A stretch of DNA of 64,000 nucleotides. Origin: Betaproteobacteria bacterium. GTDB lineage: Bacteria; Pseudomonadota; Gammaproteobacteria; Burkholderiales; SG8-41. The stretch spans positions 40,604 through 104,603 of the forward strand of contig OMIN01000090.1 of assembly GCA_900299145.1 (NCBI GenBank), in the 5' to 3' direction. The first letter of the stretch is position 1; every line of letters starts with the position of its first letter. The translations under genes were made by a program, and so were the position numbers. Positions 9,171-17,456 of this stretch are shown here, piece by piece. The notes beneath the pieces are model-generated. The model did not search any database. It had not been told where the DNA came from and saw nothing but the letters and a program-made list of their open reading frames with translations.

Positions 9171-9193
9171 GCCAGCACGCGCTGGCGTTTATT
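9171..9193 (+). terminator. Rho-independent-type terminator after the alpha/beta hydrolase
   Basis: Stem GCCAGC (9171-9176) and GCTGGC (9181-9186) with a four-base loop, followed by GTTTATT on the plus strand. It separates the hydrolase from the convergent glutathione transferase gene. Confidence 0.6.
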
Positions 9194-9194
9194 C

Positions 9195-9899
9195 TTATGC
9201 TGCGGCGGCGCCCAACACGTCGTTGGATACGTATTTCGCCAGCCAGCGTTTGTTGATAATCAGGTTTTCCTGCCACACCGCTTCGATGTTGGCGACGGTG
9301 GAAGACTTCACTGCCTGCGAAGCGAGCAATGCATCGCGCCACGCTTTCAGATGCGGGAATTTCTCGATTATGCCGAGCGGGCGCAGCGCGTTCATAAACG
9401 TATAGCGTTGTAAAAACGGCGCATAGGCGGCATCCACCAGCGACAGTTTTGGGCCATTAAAAAACGGGCCGTCGTTGCCGCGCTTGGCGAGCGCATCATT
9501 CAGTTTACCAAACACTTCGGCGATTTTTTCCGATTTCCTGGTGAATTCTTCCTCGGAATCCGAATACATGGTTTGTGAAATTGCACTGGCGAAGGTGGAG
9601 ACATAATCCGTCCACGCGCGATTGCGTGCCCGGGTCACCGGATCGGCCGGGTGCAGTTGCGGCGCCGCGGTTTCGTCCAGATACTCGGCGATGGCGTTGG
9701 ATTCAAACAGTGCGTCGTTCTCGCCGATACGCAGCACCGGCACCTTGGCGTGCGGCGAGATTTTCAGAAACCAGTCGGGGCGGTTATTGCGGTCAATATA
9801 GGTGATGTCGTACTCGATGTTCTTCGCGCGCAACACGATTGCTGCGCGTTGCACCCAGGGGCAAGTTTTGAAGCTGCACAGCATTGGTTTGGCAGACAT
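9195..9899 (-). CDS. Glutathione S-transferase family protein
   Basis: A 234-residue two-domain GST. The thioredoxin-like N-terminus has CSFKTCPWVQRA (the likely catalytic Cys in TCPW, as in omega or beta classes), then HAKVPVL with the cis-proline, and FESNAIAEYLDE, the glutathione gamma-glutamyl-binding ES motif. The C-terminal helical domain begins near residue 90. I chose the ATG at 9897-9899 (MSAKPMLCSF) because GGAG precedes it at good spacing. It probably conjugates or reduces electrophilic substrates in the cytoplasm. It follows the acyl-CoA dehydrogenase gene on the same strand with a gap of about 95 bases. Confidence 0.88.
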   Translation of the reverse strand: MSAKPMLCSFKTCPWVQRAAIVLRAKNIEYDITYIDRNNRPDWFLKISPHAKVPVLRIGENDALFESNAIAEYLDETAAPQLHPADPVTRARNRAWTDYVSTFASAISQTMYSDSEEEFTRKSEKIAEVFGKLNDALAKRGNDGPFFNGPKLSLVDAAYAPFLQRYTFMNALRPLGIIEKFPHLKAWRDALLASQAVKSSTVANIEAVWQENLIINKRWLAKYVSNDVLGAAAA

Positions 9900-9994
9900 G
9901 GTTTTCTCCAGATTGAAGTTGTAGGGATTCAGCCGATGGAAAGTTGCATCAGCCCCCATCCTATCCTTCCCCAGCGAGCAGGGGAAGGGATGAA

Positions 9995-11182
9995 TCAGTT
10001 TGCGGGCATGCCGTTGCGCAGCAAATCGCGCGCGATAAACCAGCGGTGCACTTCGCTGGGGCCTTCGTATATGCGCCATACGCGACAGGCGCGCGCCATG
10101 TACTCCAGCGGCATGTCCTTGGTCATGCCCATGCCGCCGAACATTTGCATTGCGCGATCCACCACGCGGGTGATCATTTCGGTGCCCTGCAACTTGACCA
10201 TGGCCGCGTCGCGCCGCCAGTTGGCTTCACCTGCGTCGATTTTGCAGGCCAGCCGCCAGGTGATGAGGCGCACCATTTCCATTTCCTGAAAACTGTCGGC
10301 GAGCCACCACTGGATCGCCTGGCGGTCGGCGAGCGGCTTGCCGAAGGTGATGCGTTCGTGCGCGTAGGGCAGCATCAAATCCATGCAGCGGCGGGCGTAG
10401 CCAAGCGCCCGCGCGGCGATTTCCATGCGGCGCACGCCGAGTCGATTCTGCATCGGGCCGAAGCCGTTGCCTACCGTGCCCAGCACCTGATCGTCAGACA
10501 GTTCAACATTATCAAAGAACACGCCATACGGCGCGTGTTCGCCGATGGTATTAAGCACCGTCGGTATCGACATGCCCTTGGCGCCCTTGTCCACCAGAAA
10601 CGCTGTGATGCCGCCGCGCGAGCCTTTGGCCGGATCAGTCACGGCCATCACGATGATAAAGTCAGCCTTGCGCGCGTTGCTGATGAAAATTTTCTGGCCG
10701 TTGATGACCCACTTGCCGTTTTTGTATTCGGCGCGGGTTTTCATGCCTGCCGGGTCGGAGCCCGCCCCTGGCTCGGTGATGGCAATGGCACTTTTCTTTT
10801 CGCCATTCGCGTAAGGGATAAAGTATTTCTGAATCTGGTCGCCCTTGCAGGTTTCTTTCAGCATGAATAGATTCGGACTGTCCGGTGGCAACGTCCACGG
10901 CGTAATGCTGGTTTTGAGTTCTTCTGCCACAACCGCCTTGGCCAGCATGCCGAGATTCTGTCCGCCATATTCTTCAGGCACGTCGATGCCATAGAGGCCG
11001 ATTTCCTTGGCCTTTTTATCCAGCGCTTTTTCGGCCTCGGGGTCGATCAGCGGTGCGTCGGTGAGACCGCGCTCGGCCTCGCGGCGGATCACGTCTTTTT
11101 CCAGCGGCAGCAGTTCCTCGCGGGTGAATCGGGCCACGGTGTCGCGCAGCATGCGCAGTTCTTCGGGCAGGGTGAAATCCAT
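9995..11182 (-). CDS. Acyl-CoA dehydrogenase
   Basis: A 395-residue FAD flavoenzyme of acyl-CoA alpha,beta-dehydrogenation. The helical N-terminal domain is followed by the signatures AITEPGAGSDPAGMKTRAEY and WVINGQKIFISNA (middle beta domain), then FGKPLADRQAIQWWLADS and the C-terminal FGGMGMTKDMPLEYMAR and RIYEGPSEVHRW. EGPSEVHRW occupies the position of the usual EGTxEIQR. Electrons go to ETF. Chain length is undetermined; it may serve branched or aromatic-derived CoA esters. It starts with a clear GGAGAC site (gene direction) before ATG at 11182. Confidence 0.88.
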   Translation of the reverse strand: MDFTLPEELRMLRDTVARFTREELLPLEKDVIRREAERGLTDAPLIDPEAEKALDKKAKEIGLYGIDVPEEYGGQNLGMLAKAVVAEELKTSITPWTLPPDSPNLFMLKETCKGDQIQKYFIPYANGEKKSAIAITEPGAGSDPAGMKTRAEYKNGKWVINGQKIFISNARKADFIIVMAVTDPAKGSRGGITAFLVDKGAKGMSIPTVLNTIGEHAPYGVFFDNVELSDDQVLGTVGNGFGPMQNRLGVRRMEIAARALGYARRCMDLMLPYAHERITFGKPLADRQAIQWWLADSFQEMEMVRLITWRLACKIDAGEANWRRDAAMVKLQGTEMITRVVDRAMQMFGGMGMTKDMPLEYMARACRVWRIYEGPSEVHRWFIARDLLRNGMPAN

Positions 11183-11237
11183 CGAAGTCTCCAGAGATGC
11201 GGGCGATTTGTCCGCCGATAATAGATGTTACGAAGCG

Positions 11238-12053
11238 CTATTTTACAAAGCGTTGTTGGCCGGTAAATAGCAGGTAATGTTTGTTGACTGCACGGCCGAT
11301 CATCGTGATGCCGGTTTTAACGGCAATGTCGTGGCCCATTTGCGTGAGGCCCGAGCGCGACACCAGAAATGGAATCTGCATTTGCGCGGCTTTGATGACC
11401 ATTTCCGATGTGAGCCGGCCGGTGGTGTAAAAAATTTTGTCGCTGCCGTCAACCCGGTCGAGCCACATTTTGCCGGCGATCGCATCCACGGCGTTGTGCC
11501 GGCCTACGTCCTCGATGAACATCAGAATGCTGCCAGCGTTATCCGCGAGTGCACAGCCGTGCACGGCGCCGGCGCTTTTATAAATCGTCTCATGGCGGCG
11601 CACGTTGTCGAGCAGGGTATAGAGCGTGGCTTCGCTCAAGGTTACGTCATTGCGTAACTGAATAGCGTCGATTTCCTCCATCAAATCGCCGAACACCGTA
11701 CCCTGGCCGCAGCCAGTGGTGACGGTGCGTTTTTGCATTTTTTCGTCGAGATTATTCAACGCGCTTCGCGTGGTAATGGCTGCCGCGTTGGTTTCCCAGT
11801 CGACCTGCACTTCGGCGATTTCGTCGATACTTTTTACGAGGCGTTGGTTGCGCAAGTAGCCCAGCGCCAAGGCTTCGGGCGCTTGCCCTAACGTCATCAG
11901 CGTGACGATTTCGCGTTTGTCGATGTAAAGCGTTAGCGGGTGTTCGCCGGCGATGGGTGTGGGGATGTGTTGGCCGTGTTCATTGGTGGCCTCTACCGTT
12001 GTAGTGAGAGGCCGGTAGGCATTGCTGGTTTTAGGAATTTCAGGGGAAGACAT
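11238..12053 (-). CDS. fdhD: Formate dehydrogenase accessory sulfurtransferase FdhD
   Basis: A 271-residue cytoplasmic protein that passes sulfur from IscS to the Mo-bisPGD cofactor of formate dehydrogenase. The cysteine loop is TVTTGCGQGTVFGD, with one cysteine where E. coli FdhD has a C-x-x-C pair; the first Cys is the one normally considered essential. Other family motifs are YLRNQRLVKSIDEI, AVHGCALAD, EDVGRHNAVDAIAGKM and LVSRSGLTQMGHDIA. I chose the ATG at 12051-12053 (MSSPEIPKTS). It lies downstream of moaA on the same strand, consistent with a molybdenum-cofactor operon, though no formate dehydrogenase gene is in the window. Confidence 0.92.
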   Translation of the reverse strand: MSSPEIPKTSNAYRPLTTTVEATNEHGQHIPTPIAGEHPLTLYIDKREIVTLMTLGQAPEALALGYLRNQRLVKSIDEIAEVQVDWETNAAAITTRSALNNLDEKMQKRTVTTGCGQGTVFGDLMEEIDAIQLRNDVTLSEATLYTLLDNVRRHETIYKSAGAVHGCALADNAGSILMFIEDVGRHNAVDAIAGKMWLDRVDGSDKIFYTTGRLTSEMVIKAAQMQIPFLVSRSGLTQMGHDIAVKTGITMIGRAVNKHYLLFTGQQRFVK

Positions 12054-12060
12054 GCTTGTA

Positions 12061-12119
12061 AACAGTAAACGGTGAACAGTGAACGGTGGCTGCACGGTTA
12101 CTGTTCACCGTTCACTGTT
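12061..12119 (-). repeat. Tandem 14-mer plus inverted repeat between moaA and fdhD
   Basis: Two imperfect tandem 14-mers (AACAGTAAACGGTG at 12061-12074, AACAGTGAACGGTG at 12075-12088) are followed by the exact inverted copy CACCGTTCACTGTT at 12106-12119. This gives a 14-bp perfect stem with a 17-base loop in the moaA-fdhD gap. It could attenuate transcription between the two genes or be a small repeat element. Confidence 0.6.
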
Positions 12120-12143
12120 GACTATTCACAGGGTGGGCGGCGG

Positions 12144-13181
12144 TCAGCCGCCGATATACGACATCTCGATCTTTTCCAGCTTCACCGTTTTCTCGGAACG
12201 AATCTCCGAATACCGATCCGTACGCTTGTCCCACACGCCACGTATGAAAGTATCGAGATCACCGTCGCTGGCGCCATTGCGCAGCAACGCACGCAGGTCA
12301 TGCCCGCTGGTGGCAAACAAACAGGTGTAGAGCTTGCCTTCAGTGGAAATGCGGGCGCGGGTGCAGTCTTTGCAGAACGCCTGCGTCACCGAGGCGATGA
12401 CGCCGATTTCGCCCGAGCCATCCTTGTATCGCCAGCGCTCGGCGACTTCGCCGGTGTAATTCGGATCAGCGGGTTCCAGCGGCATTTCGCGGCTGATGGT
12501 GTCGACAATCTCGCGTGCGGTGACGACATCATCCATGCGCCAGCCGTTGGTGTGGCCGACATCCATGAATTCGATAAACCGCAGTATGTGTCCTTGCTGC
12601 TTGAAATAGCGCGCCATCGGCACGATGCTGTGTTCGTTGACGCCGCGCTTGACGACCATGTTGATCTTGATTGGTGATAGGCCTGCCGCGGCGGCAGCAT
12701 CAATACCTTCCAGCACCTTGGCAACGGGAAAATCTACGTCGTTCATTGCCATGAAGATTTTATCATCGAGGGAATCGAGGCTTACCGTGATACGGTTCAA
12801 GCCGGCAGCCTTGAGACCGCGCGCCTTTTTGGCGAGCGACGAGCCGTTGGTGGTCAACGTCAAATCCAGATCGGGAATTTCCGCCAGCATGCCGATGAGC
12901 TGCTCGATGTTGCGGCGGATCAGCGGCTCACCACCAGTCAAGCGAATTTTCTGGACGCCATGGCGCGTGAATGTTCGCGCCAACCGCGTGATTTCCTCGA
13001 ACGACAGGAGAGCGCTGCGTTCCAGAAACTGATAGTCCTTGCCAAACACTTCCTTTGGCATGCAATAGGTGCAGCGAAAATTGCAGCGGTCGGTGATCGA
13101 AATGCGCAAGTCTCGCAGCGGCCGACCGAGGCGATCGCGCGTTGCGGCAGGCGAGGCATTACGTGGGGCGAGTGCGGTCAT
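12144..13181 (-). CDS. moaA: GTP 3',8-cyclase MoaA
   Basis: Radical SAM enzyme for the first step of molybdenum cofactor synthesis, converting GTP to 3',8-cyclo-7,8-dihydro-GTP. It has 345 residues from the ATG at 13179-13181 (MTALAPRN). The N-terminal radical-SAM cluster is CNFRCTYC (C-x3-C-x2-C). The C-terminal second 4Fe-4S cluster is [18 protein letters not shown] (C-x2-C-x13-C). The final residues are SYIGG, the conserved Gly-Gly tail. A longer TTG start at 13235 is possible but lacks support. It is followed by fdhD on the same strand. Confidence 0.95.
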   Translation of the reverse strand: MTALAPRNASPAATRDRLGRPLRDLRISITDRCNFRCTYCMPKEVFGKDYQFLERSALLSFEEITRLARTFTRHGVQKIRLTGGEPLIRRNIEQLIGMLAEIPDLDLTLTTNGSSLAKKARGLKAAGLNRITVSLDSLDDKIFMAMNDVDFPVAKVLEGIDAAAAAGLSPIKINMVVKRGVNEHSIVPMARYFKQQGHILRFIEFMDVGHTNGWRMDDVVTAREIVDTISREMPLEPADPNYTGEVAERWRYKDGSGEIGVIASVTQAFCKDCTRARISTEGKLYTCLFATSGHDLRALLRNGASDGDLDTFIRGVWDKRTDRYSEIRSEKTVKLEKIEMSYIGG

Positions 13182-13245
13182 GATTGCGCTGACTGTCGGG
13201 GTGCCGATTATGGCAAATGTGATGCTCCGCAGCAACTAAAAATAG

Positions 13246-13265
13246 TGTTTTAAATCAGATAGTTA
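13246..13265 (+). repeat. Dispersed 20-bp element, diverged copy upstream of moaA
   Basis: Reads TGTTTTAAATCAGATAGTTA. It keeps the CAGATAGTTA half and is diverged in the left half. It lies 65 bases upstream of the moaA ATG. Confidence 0.65.
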
Positions 13266-13313
13266 TGTATTTCAAGCGTGCAGCGGTTGAGAGTGTCCCG
13301 GCGGTGCGTTTGA

Positions 13314-13487
13314 CTATTGGTGACTCCGCATGTGTTGACGATAGATCTCGCGAGCTTTTTCACGTTTGGCTTGCTGATCGTCTGCGTCCGACGTCACAAC
13401 GCCGCCATGCGTGTGTCCATCCGCACGATGGTGAAAATATTCCACGGCAGCAAGCGCAAGCAACAACAGGATGAGTCCGTATTTCAT
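13314..13487 (-). CDS. Possible 57-residue membrane-anchored or secreted small protein
   Basis: Not recognised. On the minus strand an ATG at 13485-13487 opens a 57-codon frame ending TAG at 13314-13316. The N-terminus MKYGLILLLLALAAVEYF is a short charged start plus a hydrophobic helix, like a single membrane anchor or signal peptide. The rest is His-rich (HHRADGHTHGG), then charged and helical (DDQQAKREKAREIYRQHMRS). No clear Shine-Dalgarno precedes the ATG, which lowers confidence. It sits alone in the 410-base gap between moaA and the MFS gene; the remainder of that gap shows no other gene. Confidence 0.45.
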   Translation of the reverse strand: MKYGLILLLLALAAVEYFHHRADGHTHGGVVTSDADDQQAKREKAREIYRQHMRSHQ

Positions 13488-13646
13488 GAACGCGACAAGT
13501 CGATGTGACGTGTGATGTGTTGATGCTATGGGTATCTGGTGAGCGGGTGCGCGTGATCAGAGTGCTACTATAGCGCCGTACCGGAAAATTGCACGATCCG
13601 AAAAAACAAAACAGCACAACAAATTTAATCAGGGAAGCAGCGTAGC

Positions 13647-14900
13647 GTGGCTCACATCAAAAAATATCCTTTTCACTACGCGTGGGTGATTCTGATCGCG
13701 GCTTGCGTGCTGAATATCGTCAGCCGCGCCGATCAGGGCTCGTTTGGCGTATTCATCGATCCTCTGGTCGCGCAATTTGGGTGGAAGCGCGGTGACATCT
13801 CATTTGCCTACTCGCTGGCATTCATTGTCGGCTTGCCGGCGGTGATGATCATGGGCTGGCTGGGTGACCGATACGGCGCGCGCGTGCTGATGCTGGGGGC
13901 GTCGGCCATGATCGGCGTCGGTACCGTGCTGCTCGGTACCGTCAAGGAACTCTGGCAGTTTTATCTTTTTTACAGCCTGTTTGTGGGCTCCTTGGGCCAC
14001 GCCGCGTTCAGCGTGCTGCTGCCGGTGATTATGACCAAATGGTTTCATAAACACGTCGGCGTTGCATTGGGCATTTACTGGGCGGGGCAGGGCATTGGGC
14101 CGGTGATATTTGCGCCGCTGTTTCGCCACATGATCGAGACGCGCGGGTGGGCTGGCACGTTTACCGTCATCGGCATCGTGGTTGGATTGCTGCTGGCGTT
14201 TTTCTCGCTGTTTATCGTCAACAAGCCTGAAGACAAAGGGCTGACCGCATACGGCGCAGAGCCGGATACCACGGTGAAAAAGCCGGGCAGCGCGCCCGCG
14301 AAATCCGCCAGCCTGCGGGATATTCTGCGGCTTGGCATGGTTTGGCGGCTGGCGAGCATTCATCACCTGGGGTGCGTGGCACACGCGATTATTCTCGCGC
14401 ACGTGGTGTCGATGGCGACATTCCGGGGCATACCGGGGCTGGAAGCCGCCGGCGTGTTGGCCGCCATCGCCGGCACTTCGGTGATTAGCCGCTTCGCGTT
14501 TTCAGTGCTGGCTGAAAAGCTTGGTGGCCGCACGGTGCTGACAATTTCGCTGCTGGGGCAGGGCGTGCCGGTGCTGATTCTGTTTTTCGCCACCGAGGCT
14601 TGGCAGTTTTATCTCTTCGCGGTGATGTTTGGGCTGTGTTACGGCGGCGAGATGGTGGGTTTTCCGATTATCAACAAGCAACTGTTTGGCGCGTCGGCGC
14701 CGCTGGGTTCGATTTACTCGGTGGAAATGGTTGCGGCGACGACCGGCATGGCGCTCGGCGGCTGGCTCGGCGGCGGGTTGTTTGATTTGTCGGGCAGCTA
14801 CACGTGGGCGCTGATGGCGTCGATGGGTATTGGCCTGCTTGGTTTGCCGCTGGCGCTGGGGTTGCCGCGACACAAAGTGCCGGCTGCCAAAGCCGTATAA
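13647..14900 (+). CDS. MFS transporter, probable organic-anion permease
   Basis: A 417-residue inner-membrane protein with about 12 hydrophobic segments and the MFS motif A GWLGDRYGARVLM between helices 2 and 3. A hydrophilic central loop of about 25 residues (KPEDKGLTAYGAEPD) separates the two halves. The start is GTG at 13647 with AGGGAAGC upstream. It resembles monocarboxylate/oxalate-type MFS permeases, so uptake of a small organic acid is a reasonable inference given the catabolic neighbours. It is followed by an SDR gene 45 bases downstream, with a copy of the dispersed repeat in between. Confidence 0.85.
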   Translation: MAHIKKYPFHYAWVILIAACVLNIVSRADQGSFGVFIDPLVAQFGWKRGDISFAYSLAFIVGLPAVMIMGWLGDRYGARVLMLGASAMIGVGTVLLGTVKELWQFYLFYSLFVGSLGHAAFSVLLPVIMTKWFHKHVGVALGIYWAGQGIGPVIFAPLFRHMIETRGWAGTFTVIGIVVGLLLAFFSLFIVNKPEDKGLTAYGAEPDTTVKKPGSAPAKSASLRDILRLGMVWRLASIHHLGCVAHAIILAHVVSMATFRGIPGLEAAGVLAAIAGTSVISRFAFSVLAEKLGGRTVLTISLLGQGVPVLILFFATEAWQFYLFAVMFGLCYGGEMVGFPIINKQLFGASAPLGSIYSVEMVAATTGMALGGWLGGGLFDLSGSYTWALMASMGIGLLGLPLALGLPRHKVPAAKAV

Positions 14901-14904
14901 AAGC

Positions 14905-14924
14905 ATAATAAAAACAAATACTTA
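14905..14924 (+). repeat. Dispersed 20-bp element, copy 3
   Basis: Reads ATAATAAAAACAAATACTTA. It lies four bases after the stop codon of the MFS gene and just upstream of the ribosome site (AGGAG) of the SDR gene. Confidence 0.85.
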
Positions 14925-14944
14925 CGAAACAGGAGATCAACGCC

Positions 14945-15694
14945 ATGCTGCTCGATTTAAAAGGCCGCCGCGCGATTGTCACCGGCGGATCACGCGGCAT
15001 TGGCCGCTCCATAGCCCTGGCATTTGCACGCGCGGGTGCTGCGGTTTCGATCTGCGCGCGTGGCGAAAGCACGTTGCGCGAGACCGAAAAGGAAATCCGC
15101 GAGGCGGGCCACGCGGTGCACGCTGCGGCGTGTGATCTCGCTGATGGCGCTGCAGTCGAGCAATATGTAGCCTCTGCCGCCGGCGTGCTGGGTGGCGTCG
15201 ACATCCTCGTCAACAACGCCTCCGGTTTTGGGCTGGCCGATGATGAAGCCGGCTGGGCGGCGAGCATCAATGTGGATTTGCTGGCGCCGGTGCGCGCCTC
15301 GCGCGCAGCCATCCCGCATCTGGCGAAATCCGGCGGCTCGATTATTCACATTTCGTCGATATCCGGCCTGATGCACAGTGCGCGCACACCGCCCTACGGC
15401 GCGGTGAAAGCGGCGCTGATCCAACTGACGTTGTCGCAGGCAGCTTCGCTCGCTGCCAAACGCATCCGTGTGAACTGCATCGCGCCCGGCTCGATTGAAT
15501 TCCCCGGCGGCAGTTGGGAAAAGCGCAAGACCAGCGACCCGGTGCTCTACAACGGTATTCTGCGCAGCATTCGTTTCGGGCGCTACGGCACGCCAGAAGA
15601 AATCGCCAACGTCGCGCTATTTCTGGCAAGCGATGCGGCGAGTTGGGTGACAGGACAAACCATCGCGGTGGATGGCGGTCAGATGCTGGGCTAG
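14945..15694 (+). CDS. Short-chain dehydrogenase/reductase (SDR), classical
   Basis: A 249-residue NAD(P)H-dependent oxidoreductase. The cofactor loop is TGGSRGIGRS, the NNAS motif is DILVNNASGFG, the catalytic Ser is in IIHISSISGL, and the Y-x-x-x-K pair is in PPYGAVKAAL. The C-terminal TGQTIAVDGGQMLG is typical of FabG-like SDRs. The active-site set is intact, unlike the SDR at 55116. The specific alcohol or ketone substrate is unknown. A consensus AGGAG ribosome site precedes the ATG. It is probably cotranscribed with the MFS gene upstream and the substrate-binding protein gene downstream (50-base gap). Confidence 0.87.
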   Translation: MLLDLKGRRAIVTGGSRGIGRSIALAFARAGAAVSICARGESTLRETEKEIREAGHAVHAAACDLADGAAVEQYVASAAGVLGGVDILVNNASGFGLADDEAGWAASINVDLLAPVRASRAAIPHLAKSGGSIIHISSISGLMHSARTPPYGAVKAALIQLTLSQAASLAAKRIRVNCIAPGSIEFPGGSWEKRKTSDPVLYNGILRSIRFGRYGTPEEIANVALFLASDAASWVTGQTIAVDGGQMLG

Positions 15695-15744
15695 GGCGCC
15701 CGCAATCACAGCGCCAAAATTTGCAGGATTTACAGGAGCCAGGC

Positions 15745-16686
15745 ATGGATTTGCAGATCTACGGCATGCGCAACGTGATGGAGCAAGCCACTACCCACAT
15801 CGCGGTGGATGCGATGTCCGGCGGCAAGGCGGCGGTCAAGCACGGCAACGTGGCGCATCTGGTTGGCGCGGATGCATCGATGAATTCGGCATCCGTGGTC
15901 AAAACTCCGGAAGCGCAGGCCATCGCGGCCGAGTCGCCGCAGGCCGTGGCGGATGTGGCGACCAATTACGACACGCAGTTTTTACGTTTCTCGGCAAAGC
16001 GCCCGGACATGCGCATTTTGTGCACCGTCACGCGCGGGCTGTATCACATCGTCGCACGGCGCTCGGCGGGGATCGCGTCGGTGGCGGATCTGCGCGGTAA
16101 ACGCGTGGCCACGTTTCCGCGTACTTCGTCCCACTACTATCTGATCGGCGAGCTCAACGCGAACGGCTTAAACGAGAGCGACATTGAACTGGTCGGCCTT
16201 GCGCCGATTTTTGAAATTTCCAAAGCCATGATTGAAGGTCGCGCTGATGCGATTTGTATCTGGGAGCCAGCGTCGCAGGCTGTGCGCGACAACCTCGGCG
16301 CGGACGCAATTGAACTGCAAACACCAGGCGTACTGACACCGCTGTTTAATCTGAATACCACCACCGCCAAGCTCGCCGATGCCGGCAAGCGCGCGCAGAT
16401 GGTCGAATTGATTCGCCACCTGATTCGTGCCTCTGCGCTGGTGAAAGCAAACCCGCAAATCGGTTGCGACTGGCTGGCGAAATCCTCCGGCTTCGACCGC
16501 GGGCAGATCGAACGCTCGTTCCGTTACCACGATTACACTGCCTGCATTGTGCCCAATCATCTGGATGTGTTGGCCGGGCAGGAGCCATGGATTGCGGCGG
16601 AGCAGGGCCGCGCGGCGCGCACACGCGAACAGCTGGCTGCGTTGTTTGATCAAAGCGTGTATCGCGATGCGGTAGCGAGTATTTAG
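15745..16686 (+). CDS. NMT1/THI5-like substrate-binding protein without signal peptide
   Basis: A 313-residue protein resembling the SsuA/THI5/NMT1-like periplasmic-binding fold of nitrate, sulfonate and pyrimidine ABC systems. Features include the first-lobe LRGKRVATFPRTSSHYYLIG, hinge-region NESDIELVGLAP, and DAICIWEPAS before return to lobe one. Such proteins are normally exported, yet this one begins MDLQIYGMRNVMEQATTHIA with no signal peptide, and no permease or ATPase gene is nearby. The start is firm because ACAGGAGCC precedes ATG at 15745. It may be a cytoplasmic binding protein or enzyme. It is cotranscribed with the SDR and NIPSNAP genes. Confidence 0.7.
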   Translation: MDLQIYGMRNVMEQATTHIAVDAMSGGKAAVKHGNVAHLVGADASMNSASVVKTPEAQAIAAESPQAVADVATNYDTQFLRFSAKRPDMRILCTVTRGLYHIVARRSAGIASVADLRGKRVATFPRTSSHYYLIGELNANGLNESDIELVGLAPIFEISKAMIEGRADAICIWEPASQAVRDNLGADAIELQTPGVLTPLFNLNTTTAKLADAGKRAQMVELIRHLIRASALVKANPQIGCDWLAKSSGFDRGQIERSFRYHDYTACIVPNHLDVLAGQEPWIAAEQGRAARTREQLAALFDQSVYRDAVASI

Positions 16687-16736
16687 CCCGCCGTGCAGGG
16701 TCAACAATTTCAAGGGACGGTTGAGGAGAACTCTAT

Positions 16737-17438
16737 ATGATTTATCAGCACAGACTGGTTATTGCGCGCGGCGGGCGCCTGGTTAAACGCCACGTTGCCT
16801 TTCAGCGCGAAGCCATGGGCGCGCTTGAAGCTCATGGATCCGTGTTGATCGGCGCTTGGGAAGTCTGGATTGGTGCGGACGCGGGATGCGGTGTCTACCA
16901 GATTCGCCAGTTTGAAAGCCTTGCCGCGTGGGAGCAGCACCGTGAGCGCGTGCACAAAGATGCGGAACTCAACGAGCGCTATCAGAGCAACCTCTCGTTT
17001 CACAACGATTTTGTGACGACGTCGATCGTAAAATGTGCGAATGGCGCACCGCCGCTCGCGCGTGAGTGGCCGGCAGTGGATGCCGTGCGAGGCACGCCGC
17101 GAGCTTATTTTGAGCAGCGCATTCTTTACTTCCGGCCGGGGGCTTCGGGTGCGCATCACCGGTTTTACTTTGACAACGTCGCACCCGCACTTGAGCGTGA
17201 CGGCGCAAAGCTGATTGGGTTTTTCGACACGGTGATCGGCCCCGGCACCACCAACACCGGGTCGCATCGCAGCATCGAACTGCGGCGTTTCCCCGATCTT
17301 GCAAGCTGGCAGCGCTGGCGTGAAGCGCAGGATGCAGACCCGGAACTTGCCAAATTGGTAAAAGAGTCCTGGTTGAGCAAGGTGGAACGGGTGGAAAGCG
17401 TGCTGCTGTATCCGCTGGACTACAGCCGCCTACGTTGA
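16737..17438 (+). CDS. NIPSNAP family protein with two ferredoxin-like domains
   Basis: A 233-residue cytoplasmic protein. Two repeated NIPSNAP (dimeric alpha/beta barrel) domains occupy roughly residues 1-105 and 120-230. The repeat shows in YQIRQFESLAAWEQHRERV and IELRRFPDLASWQRWREAQ, each followed by a short acidic stretch and a W/F-containing helix. The function of bacterial NIPSNAP proteins is poorly defined; neighbours suggest a role in degradation of an organic substrate. The start ATG is preceded by GAGGAG. It ends 19 bases before a convergent Bug receptor gene. Confidence 0.8.
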   Translation: MIYQHRLVIARGGRLVKRHVAFQREAMGALEAHGSVLIGAWEVWIGADAGCGVYQIRQFESLAAWEQHRERVHKDAELNERYQSNLSFHNDFVTTSIVKCANGAPPLAREWPAVDAVRGTPRAYFEQRILYFRPGASGAHHRFYFDNVAPALERDGAKLIGFFDTVIGPGTTNTGSHRSIELRRFPDLASWQRWREAQDADPELAKLVKESWLSKVERVESVLLYPLDYSRLR

Positions 17439-17456
17439 GCGCCGCTTGGTCCGGCT

